This document shows positions 1 through 5,300 of a DNA stretch of 6,333 bases, one piece after another. Each line of letters begins with the position of its first letter. Position 1 is the stretch's first letter. A program made the translations under genes and the position numbers. The stretch is from Bacteroidota bacterium (GTDB lineage: Bacteria; Bacteroidota; Bacteroidia; B-17B0; Aurantibacillaceae): positions 1 to 6,333 of the forward strand of contig JAEZDS010000132.1 of assembly GCA_023433205.1 (NCBI GenBank), given 5' to 3'. The notes beneath the pieces were generated by a model, which saw only the letters and a program-made list of their open reading frames with translations, was not told the origin of the DNA and did not search any database.

Positions 1-2196
1 AACAAGCCCGGCCAGGTTCACCGGTATAGAGGTTGGAAGTGTGAAGGTCTGTGAGTAGTAAGCCCAATTGTTTGTACATGGAATTGTGAATTGCGCAATT
101 GTAACAAGTCCGGTTGGAAATTGTCCAGGATTTACAAAAGGAAATACAGTATGCGCCGCTACAGTTAGCACAAGCGAATTATTATTCGTATTTGTATTGG
201 CGCTAGAACTGAGTCCAGGGTGATTTAAGGCATAAAATGAAATATCATAAGTTTGTCCGGGAATCAATGGCATCGAAAGATGATTCTTCAGAGCCGACGA
301 GCCGACACCGGCTGTATAGTTAACCGCAACTGCCTTATCGTTCGGGGAGCCATTAAAACTATTGATTGGTGTTCCGCCCGTTCCTAAAGTGCTATTATTT
401 AAGTCATAGGTTCCTCCATTTGTACAATTGCGGACATACAGGTAGGGCTTACTACCCAAGGGATACTCCTCCCAACAGTCCATTGTAGCCGCGGGAGTTG
501 GGAAAGTTTCCAAAACTCCACAGGACGTGCCACTTGTGGACTCAAAGTCCCCATTTTGAACCATATTGCAAAACGAGACGGGATTGCAACCGGGATCCGT
601 AAAGTAGGCAAAGATGTATGTTGCATTGCCCATTTGTCCAGCAGTATTAACCGGGACATATCTAACAATTGCAAGTCCTGATCCTTGCACCCCGCTTACG
701 ACAACGCTTCCAGAAGACAGAGATGCTGAGAATTGTGTGGTGCCATTTGTGTAAACGATCTCAACACACGACACATGTAAACCTGTAGTAGGGTAATCAT
801 TGCTGAGAATAGATTGGGTGGGGATTGAAATTGAATTTGTGGTGGTAGTGTAAACATAAGAACCATTGAATACTCCATCGTTAACGCCCAAAACCGCAGA
901 AGTGCTACAACCGCTAACGGCGTAAGCGTAAAAGGGAACCGTCTGATATACGTGAGCGCCTGAAGTACTGGAATATGTGGCTTTAACGGAATAACCGAGA
1001 TCACACAGCACCTGGCGCTCTTCTTCGCGGAAGTAGCGCTTTGTATTACAACCAAAGAATTGTCCCGTCATAAGAAAATACAAGTTATTATACATCGTAT
1101 ACCCAGGCAGATTTGTATTAGTAGTACAAGGCGTAGTATTAGATGGGGTAAACTGACTAGTGCTACACATGTCCTCAAGGTGGGAAAGAGAAGATCCTAC
1201 TTCAAAACAGTTGGGTGTGTAAAGTGGAAGAACAACCGAGGTAGAAGAATATTGAGAAGCAGTGCCGCATTGGGTATCATCAGTGATGCAGGTTCCGCCA
1301 GGAGCTATCGCCGTAGGAGACGCCGTGTAGTTTAAGTTACTGATGCAAGAAGTCAGTGTTGCAGGACCTAATAATGGGTTTCCAGATGCATCATTTAACT
1401 TAGCATCCCATCTGCTGTAAAAGTTATTGTTCACTCCAAGTATTGAAGTGCCTGTAGAGCCAATAAGCGAGCCGATCCCCAGTAGGTGACCGATCTCATG
1501 GAGCGTGACAGTATATAAGTCATTTAATGTGCCCGTGGCTGCAGCGGTAATGGATAGATTATAATTGTGTAGTAATGAAGGGCTAAAATCCAGGTAGCCG
1601 TGAAAAAAACCGTTTGTGAAGGCAGCACTTTGCGTAAATGTCATAGGTAGGCTACTATAGGGATCTGCGCTAGTAAGCAACATCTGATGCACTAACCCAT
1701 CTATGTAACCCTGGTTTGGGTTATCAGGCGAAGGCGGAAAAACAAATAGCGGGCTTGCTGATGCCACATTTCCACTAGTGGCACTGGTAACCAAAATGTT
1801 AACCTTTGGTCCAACTGAGGCATTTATACTTAAAGAGTTTGTATTGATAAATTCGGAAACATCAGTGAAAGCCTGGCAAACAACCATTTTTGCCTGAGCA
1901 ACCATATTTGCATTTTGTACTGCTCCAAAAACCATATTTGGTACGAAGTACAGATTAAAATACCCGGCACTACAAGAGGAGGTGGGAATACCTGAATTCA
2001 CGGTGCTTGGCATGCCTAACTGTCTGCCAGAATTGACTGAAGCAGAAAGTAGCGAAACTTTATTACCAAACCTGTCATACAATGTATCAAGGAGGCCGCC
2101 TTCACTTACTGGGGCCTCCTGTGCTGAACTACAGATTGTCGCTACTAAAAAAACAATGGCGAGAATTTTCCTTGAGTGCCTTTTTTTAATTACCAT
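1..2196 (-). CDS. Secreted metzincin-like zinc metalloprotease with C-terminal beta-sandwich region (3' end beyond window)
   Basis: An uninterrupted minus-strand frame of 732 codons runs from the ATG at 2196-2194 to the left edge, so the C-terminus is missing. Residues 1-25 form a signal peptide: a basic start (KKRHSRK), a hydrophobic core (ILAIVFLVATI), and likely cleavage at SSA|QE. Cys22 follows Ile, so it is not a good lipobox. The catalytic zinc motif is HEIGHLLGIG at 233-242, with His233 and His237 as ligands and Glu234 as general base. The usual third ligand ten residues after His233 is Ser243. A later SHLED puts His339 in reach, and YFLM at 373-376 looks like the Met-turn. A helix-like REEERQVLCDLGY (390-402) closes the domain. 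Residues from NMVQNGDFE (544-552) onward look like a beta-sandwich, carbohydrate-binding-like module. Known for the class: extracellular peptide hydrolysis. Inferred: export by Sec and probably a type IX secretion C-terminal domain past the edge. The substrate is unknown. No Shine-Dalgarno motif precedes the start. Confidence 0.88.
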   Translation of the reverse strand, partial: MVIKKRHSRKILAIVFLVATICSSAQEAPVSEGGLLDTLYDRFGNKVSLLSASVNSGRQLGMPSTVNSGIPTSSCSAGYFNLYFVPNMVFGAVQNANMVAQAKMVVCQAFTDVSEFINTNSLSINASVGPKVNILVTSATSGNVASASPLFVFPPSPDNPNQGYIDGLVHQMLLTSADPYSSLPMTFTQSAAFTNGFFHGYLDFSPSLLHNYNLSITAAATGTLNDLYTVTLHEIGHLLGIGSLIGSTGTSILGVNNNFYSRWDAKLNDASGNPLLGPATLTSCISNLNYTASPTAIAPGGTCITDDTQCGTASQYSSTSVVLPLYTPNCFEVGSSLSHLEDMCSTSQFTPSNTTPCTTNTNLPGYTMYNNLYFLMTGQFFGCNTKRYFREEERQVLCDLGYSVKATYSSTSGAHVYQTVPFYAYAVSGCSTSAVLGVNDGVFNGSYVYTTTTNSISIPTQSILSNDYPTTGLHVSCVEIVYTNGTTQFSASLSSGSVVVSGVQGSGLAIVRYVPVNTAGQMGNATYIFAYFTDPGCNPVSFCNMVQNGDFESTSGTSCGVLETFPTPAATMDCWEEYPLGSKPYLYVRNCTNGGTYDLNNSTLGTGGTPINSFNGSPNDKAVAVNYTAGVGSSALKNHLSMPLIPGQTYDISFYALNHPGLSSSANTNTNNNSLVLTVAAHTVFPFVNPGQFPTGLVTIAQFTIPCTNNWAYYSQTFTLPTSIPVNLAGLV

Positions 2197-2456
2197 AATG
2201 ATGAATTTTGAGTGTATTACTTATCAGAAAGCATTTCTATCCTATACTCCGAAGGTTAAATTTACGAAAATAGAGCACCCCTCAAAATTAAATTGCACGA
2301 TCGAAAGTAAATCTCGCTTTGCGGCTAGAGTTTCGCCGAAAATAAAATGAAGGCTTTATACGATTGTTTTTTTATGACTTTGGTCGGCCAAAAATGCCAA
2401 ATCAACAAACTCTCTAGATAAGCACCATTCCTTCCACGTACATTGCTAAAAACAAA
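2197..2456. other. Intergenic region upstream of the metalloprotease gene
   Basis: This A/T-rich gap of 260 bases separates two minus-strand genes. I see no coding sequence in it. The minus strand reads TATTTTCG at 2272-2265, one base away from the Bacteroidota -7 consensus TAnnTTTG, about 70 bases before the protease start; no convincing -33 element accompanies it, so it is only a candidate promoter. No hairpin followed by a T-tract was found downstream of the lysine-rich gene on the minus strand, so its transcription end is not defined and read-through into the protease is possible. Confidence 0.5.
2204..2289 (-). repeat. 9-bp inverted repeat flanking the protease leader
   Basis: AATTTTGAG at 2204-2212 and CTCAAAATT at 2281-2289 are perfect reverse complements, 68 bases apart. 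The proximal arm ends 7 bases before the protease ATG, so pairing in a transcript would hold the ribosome-entry region. If transcription starts at the weak promoter candidate at 2272-2265, the distal arm is not in the mRNA and the pairing cannot form. In A/T-rich sequence a chance match of this length is quite possible. Confidence 0.3.
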
Positions 2457-3074
2457 TCACCCTCCCGTCTTCTCTTTGCCCTTCCTCATCTTAACGCTTA
2501 CACTCTTACGCACCGGCCTCTGTTTCTTTTTGAAAGTGACGGGCCTTAAAGTTTTTTTCTTTTTACCAGCCGCCTTGCTGCGCTGAATGTTTGCCGCTAT
2601 TTTATGTGATTGCTGCTTCTTTTGTAATTCGTCTTCCTTCTGTTTTTCTTTTTCAAGAAAGAGCTTTAATACATTTAGCAGTTCTGCATTTAGTTTTTTT
2701 TTCTCCTGCAAAACATACTCCGAAAAAATACCCTCTCCTGCTTTTGACTTTAATCCCTCATAAACATTTCGCTGTCCTCTTTTGCTGCTGCCATCGCACT
2801 TTCTGATTGCACAGAACAGTGTCATAAGTCGCGGGTACAAAAGTTTATTGCCGGGGTCAAACGTCCGCAAATGCGCCCAGCATTTTTTTGTAAGCAGGCA
2901 GCAGTGTTTAAACTCATCGCTGTTCTCGCGCGATCGCGCGAAGCCAGGATCGTTCTTAAATTGTTTGCGTGTTGGCCCGCCCTTTGAGCGCGCCAGGTTG
3001 CCATACATACTTTTATAAAAGGTTATTCCTCCTATTGTCCCCTTAAGGGTAATTGGTCCTGTCTGAAATGCCAT
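2457..3074 (-). CDS. Hypothetical lysine-rich protein with N-terminal GTIGGITFYKS motif
   Basis: This 205-residue protein has no known function. The N-terminal segment reads KGTIGGITFYKS (11-22), LARSKGGPTRKQFKNDPGF (27-45), then ARSRENSDEF (46-55). From memory this resembles the start of a family of short conserved hypothetical proteins common in Flavobacteriia and Cytophagia; that recall is unverified. The KRGQRNVYEG stretch (98-107) fits the same family. After about residue 120 comes a charged, probably coiled-coil helix (QEKKKLNAELLNVLKLFLEK, 123-142, continuing to about 155). The last 48 residues hold 19 Lys or Arg and one acidic residue, including KKKK at 171-174. No signal peptide or membrane segment is seen. 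The basic tail suggests nucleic-acid or other polyanion binding, which is inference. The ATG at 3074-3072 keeps the conserved N-terminus intact; AAAAGGAAG lies about 10 bases upstream but is not well placed as a Shine-Dalgarno site. Confidence 0.82.
   Translation of the reverse strand: MAFQTGPITLKGTIGGITFYKSMYGNLARSKGGPTRKQFKNDPGFARSRENSDEFKHCCLLTKKCWAHLRTFDPGNKLLYPRLMTLFCAIRKCDGSSKRGQRNVYEGLKSKAGEGIFSEYVLQEKKKLNAELLNVLKLFLEKEKQKEDELQKKQQSHKIAANIQRSKAAGKKKKTLRPVTFKKKQRPVRKSVSVKMRKGKEKTGG
2926..2941. repeat. 16-bp perfect palindrome within the lysine-rich gene
   Basis: TCGCGCGATCGCGCGA equals its own reverse complement. It contains GCGATCGC, the core known as the cyanobacterial HIP1 octamer, though nothing else suggests that origin. 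On the minus strand it encodes part of FARSRE (residues 45-50), a stretch that seems conserved in the family, so coding constraint plus synonymous choice may explain it. Confidence 0.9.
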
Positions 3075-3084
3075 ATAATAAAGA

Positions 3085-3138
3085 TACTTCCTTTTCAGCC
3101 GGCTTCCTGTTAAAATGAGCGGAAGTACTTTTCAGCCG
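3085..3138. repeat. Direct and inverted short repeats upstream of the lysine-rich gene
   Basis: CTTTTCAGCCG occurs twice in the same orientation, at 3091-3101 and 3128-3138, 37 bases apart. Overlapping them, TACTTCC at 3085-3091 and GGAAGTA at 3121-3127 form a 7-bp inverted repeat. They lie 11 to 64 bases upstream of the minus-strand ATG at 3074, where an operator or activator site would be expected. Binding by a regulator is inference. Confidence 0.45.
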
Positions 3139-3288
3139 AACGAGAGTGAATGTTATGCGAGTAATCTGCCTGTTTTGGTTGTAGGGTGCTGTATTCATTA
3201 TTCGGCCTTAACCTTTAATACACCCGGAGATATTCCGTATTTTTTTAACATTTGGAGTTAATTTTACCCATTGCTGTACTTATCTCTC

Positions 3289-3313
3289 CCTGTTCCCGGT
3301 CACACTGAACAGG
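3289..3313. repeat. 7-bp dyad CCTGTTC/GAACAGG in the divergent region
   Basis: CCTGTTC (3289-3295) and GAACAGG (3307-3313) are perfect reverse complements around an 11-base centre. The site lies about 77 bases upstream of the helicase -7 box. It could be a protein-binding dyad or a small hairpin. No T-tract follows directly, so it is not a convincing intrinsic terminator. Confidence 0.4.
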
Positions 3314-3368
3314 CGTATTAATTGCCTTTGCTATTTTGATGTCTTTAACGACTTTTGTATGCACAGTT

Positions 3369-3386
3369 TTTTTAACGCATTAAAAA
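3369..3386. promoter_or_regulatory. A/T dyad just upstream of the helicase -7 box
   Basis: TTTTTAAcgcaTTAAAAA is a 7-bp inverted repeat with a 4-base centre, ending 3 bases before the -7 box at 3390. It overlaps the place where the -33 region and spacer should be, so a protein bound here would compete with RNA polymerase. Its right half is part of ACGCATTAAA (3375-3384), repeated exactly at 3453-3462 in the leader. Operator function is inferred. Confidence 0.4.
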
Positions 3387-3389
3387 CAC

Positions 3390-3397
3390 TATATTTG
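3390..3397 (+). promoter_or_regulatory. Bacteroidota-type -7 promoter element for the helicase gene
   Basis: TATATTTG matches the known Bacteroidota primary sigma factor -7 consensus TAnnTTTG at every defined base. The -33 element is poor: only a T-tract at 3367-3373 lies at roughly the right distance. Transcription would start near 3402-3404, giving a leader of about 100 bases before the helicase ATG at 3505. Confidence 0.65.
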
Positions 3398-3402
3398 CGC
3401 CC

Positions 3403-3504
3403 TTAATCTGAAACTTATCTCGCCATTGTCGGCAGGAGCCCATTTTCGGGGCACGCATTAAAGCGAGGTGTTTTTAGCTTTAATGACAAATTAAAATTTA
3501 AAAA
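3403..3504 (+). promoter_or_regulatory. Structured 5' leader of the helicase mRNA (candidate cis-regulatory RNA)
   Basis: The leader contains a perfect 9-bp stem, CATTAAAGC (3456-3464) with GCTTTAATG (3477-3485), around a 12-base loop. A second small hairpin pairs GCCC (3438-3441) with GGGC (3449-3452). TTGTC (3426-3430) can pair with GACAA (3485-3489), enclosing both. A competing pairing, CTCGC (3419-3423) with GCGAG (3463-3467), shares bases with the 9-bp stem, so the two cannot form together. The last 15 bases before the ATG are almost all A and T, typical for a Bacteroidota start without a Shine-Dalgarno sequence. Long structured leaders are known for bacterial cold-shock genes; a regulatory role here is inference. 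I cannot assign it to a known RNA family. Confidence 0.45.
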
Positions 3505-5250
3505 ATGACTTTTCATGAATTAGGTCTCGACAGCGACCTTCTAAAGGCTGTTAATGATCTTGGATTTATAACGGCTACGCCTATCCAGCAACAAACAATC
3601 CCACTGCTTACCACGCAGCTAACCGATCTGGTAGCGCTGGCACAAACAGGTACAGGCAAAACCGCAGCGTTCGGACTACCTCTGCTGCAAAAACTTGAAC
3701 CGGATAACCGCAACGTTCAGGCACTGATTCTCGCACCAACACGCGAGCTTTGTGTGCAGATCACCAACGACATTAAAAATTTCGGTAAATACATCAAAGG
3801 CTTCTCTGTAACCGCGGTGTATGGTGGTGCAAGAATAGACAGCCAGATAAAAGACGTAAAACGTGGTGTGCAGGTAATTGTTGCAACCCCGGGCCGTTTG
3901 ATCGATATGATCGAAAGAGGCGCCATCAACCTGCGCACAGTGTCAACCGTTATCCTCGATGAGGCCGATGAGATGCTTAACATGGGTTTTAAAGATGATC
4001 TTGATACCATACTCAGAGAAACTCCTGAAACTAAAAATACCTGGCTGTTCAGCGCTACTATGCCCAGAGAGGTAGATCGTATCGCTCGCACTTACATGGA
4101 TTCTCCAAAAGAGATCAGCACTGGCAGAAAAAACGAAGGTGCTGATAATCTCGATCACATCTATTACATGGTGCAGTCGCGCGACCGTTACCTTGCACTG
4201 AAACGTATAGTAGATTATTACCCGGATATTTTTGGTATCGTTTTCTGCCGTACAAAGGCAGAAACACAGGAAGTTGCCGATTCACTGATTAAGGACGGTT
4301 ACAGCGCCGACGCTTTACACGGCGATCTTTCGCAGAGCCAGCGTGACTTTGTGATGAAACGTTTCCGCAGCCATACACTACAGATGCTTGTTGCAACCGA
4401 TGTTGCTGCAAGAGGTATTGATGTGAATGATGTTACACACGTAATCAATTACAATTTGCCTGAAGACGTTGAGAACTATACTCACCGTACCGGCCGTACA
4501 GCGCGTGCGGGGAAGTCAGGAATAGCAATTACAATTCTTACACCTAAAGATCAGGGTAAGATCAGGGATATTGAGCGCATCATTAAAAAGAAATTCCTTA
4601 AAATGGATGTCCCAAATGGTCTGGAGGTTTGTGAAAAACAACTCTTCAATCTGGTGCATAAACTTCACAAGGTGGAAGTGAAAGATGAGGAGATCGAAAC
4701 CTTCCTTCCAGCCATTTACGAAGAACTGAAAGATCTAAGCAAGGAAGAACTCATTAAACGTTTTATAAGCGAAGAGTTTAACCGCTTTCACGAATATTAC
4801 GAGAACGCGCCAGACCTTAATATTGCCAAAGGCAGTGTTGACGGAGCATTTGGCAAACACCGTACAAGCAGATTGTTCGTTAATATGGGACAGATGGATG
4901 GATTTAATATCCACAGCCTGAAAGATTTCCTGTCAGACGCAGTAAAAGTACAGCAGCGTATGGTGTTTAACGTTGATGTAAAAAGCAGTTTTTCATTTTT
5001 CGAGACTGAAAGTAAATACGTTGACCAGTTTTTGAGCCTCAATTCTTCTGACGTTGAATTCAACAACCGCAAAATATCGGTTGAGGTAAGTAACAAACGT
5101 ATGAAAGAAGGCGGCGGCGGCGGAGAAAGATCTGCCCGCTCAGGTGATCGTAAAGACTTTAAACGTTCACGCAAGCCAGGCAGTTTTGGTTCAGGCTTCA
5201 ACAGGGACAAGGGTGATCGTAAAAAATCATTTGGAAAAAGCCGCTTCTAG
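3505..5250 (+). CDS. DEAD-box RNA helicase (DeaD/CsdA-like) with DbpA-type RNA-binding domain
   Basis: This complete 581-residue protein is an ATP-dependent RNA helicase that should remodel structured RNA in the cytoplasm. All core motifs are intact: Q motif with Phe3 and Gln28, Walker A AQTGTGKT (46-53), PTREL (79-82 with Pro78), TPGR (128-131), DEAD (152-155), SAT (183-185), VFCRT (246-250), ATDVAARGID (297-306) and HRTGRTAR (327-334). A helical linker (about 355-450) leads to a domain at about 455-530 starting RLFVNMGQMDGF, which resembles the DbpA/YxiN RNA-binding fold. A basic Gly/Arg/Lys tail (531-581), with five glycines at 536-540, ends the protein. Relatives act in ribosome assembly, mRNA decay and cold adaptation; DbpA itself recognises 23S rRNA hairpin 92, but I cannot say whether that specificity is kept. 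The start places the Q-motif Phe at residue 3, as usual. No terminator separates it from the aminotransferase 50 bases downstream. Confidence 0.97.
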   Translation: MTFHELGLDSDLLKAVNDLGFITATPIQQQTIPLLTTQLTDLVALAQTGTGKTAAFGLPLLQKLEPDNRNVQALILAPTRELCVQITNDIKNFGKYIKGFSVTAVYGGARIDSQIKDVKRGVQVIVATPGRLIDMIERGAINLRTVSTVILDEADEMLNMGFKDDLDTILRETPETKNTWLFSATMPREVDRIARTYMDSPKEISTGRKNEGADNLDHIYYMVQSRDRYLALKRIVDYYPDIFGIVFCRTKAETQEVADSLIKDGYSADALHGDLSQSQRDFVMKRFRSHTLQMLVATDVAARGIDVNDVTHVINYNLPEDVENYTHRTGRTARAGKSGIAITILTPKDQGKIRDIERIIKKKFLKMDVPNGLEVCEKQLFNLVHKLHKVEVKDEEIETFLPAIYEELKDLSKEELIKRFISEEFNRFHEYYENAPDLNIAKGSVDGAFGKHRTSRLFVNMGQMDGFNIHSLKDFLSDAVKVQQRMVFNVDVKSSFSFFETESKYVDQFLSLNSSDVEFNNRKISVEVSNKRMKEGGGGGERSARSGDRKDFKRSRKPGSFGSGFNRDKGDRKKSFGKSRF

Positions 5251-5271
5251 TCAGACTCAAATTCCACATAA

Positions 5272-5279
5272 TATATTTG
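5272..5279 (+). promoter_or_regulatory. Bacteroidota-type -7 promoter element for the aminotransferase gene
   Basis: TATATTTG, identical to the helicase -7 box, lies in the 50-base gap after the helicase stop codon and 21 bases before the aminotransferase ATG. Transcription starting 5 to 7 bases downstream would leave a leader of only about 15 bases. No clear -33 TTTG is found at the right distance; that region would overlap the last helicase codons. Confidence 0.5.
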
Positions 5280-5300
5280 TAACTTTTTTAATTGTAACTC

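Larger units (their letters stand above)
3075..3504. other. Divergent intergenic region between the lysine-rich gene and the helicase gene
   Basis: This 430-base gap separates divergently read genes and should carry promoters for both. No credible coding sequence is seen. For the minus-strand gene the only -7-like element is TATCTTTA at 3086-3079, one mismatch from consensus and so close to the ATG that the transcript would be nearly leaderless. The right part holds the helicase promoter and its leader. The middle (about 3139-3288) shows nothing I can name. Confidence 0.6.

Noticed and set aside
399..1055. Two minus-strand reading frames of 91 and 119 codons (399-674 and 696-1055).
   Set aside because: They lie in another frame inside the metalloprotease gene, whose own frame is open for 732 codons with a signal peptide and zinc motif. 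Their translations show no domain-like pattern.
2128..2136. Lipoprotein signal at Cys22 of the metalloprotease.
   Set aside because: The residue before Cys is Ile, which does not fit a lipobox, and a good signal peptidase I site follows at SSA|QE.
1060..2350. Plus-strand frames at 1060-1335 and 1982-2350.
   Set aside because: Both are antisense to the metalloprotease gene or run into its upstream gap. Compositions are arbitrary and no start signal or promoter supports them.
2379..2392. Small hairpin TTTGG-TCGG-CCAAA as a terminator for the lysine-rich gene.
   Set aside because: Only 5 bp, and on the minus strand it is followed by an A-tract and not a T-tract, so it does not look like an intrinsic terminator.
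2591..3018. Plus-strand frames at 2591-2806 and 2782-3018 and a second minus frame at 2822-3004.
   Set aside because: All are out-of-frame shadows of the 205-residue lysine-rich gene, which has a coherent conserved N-terminus.
3289..3313. LexA/SOS box at CTGTTC...GAACAG.
   Set aside because: The centre between the half-sites is too long for the known CTGT-N8-ACAG or GAAC-N4-GTTC patterns, and neither neighbouring gene is an SOS gene.
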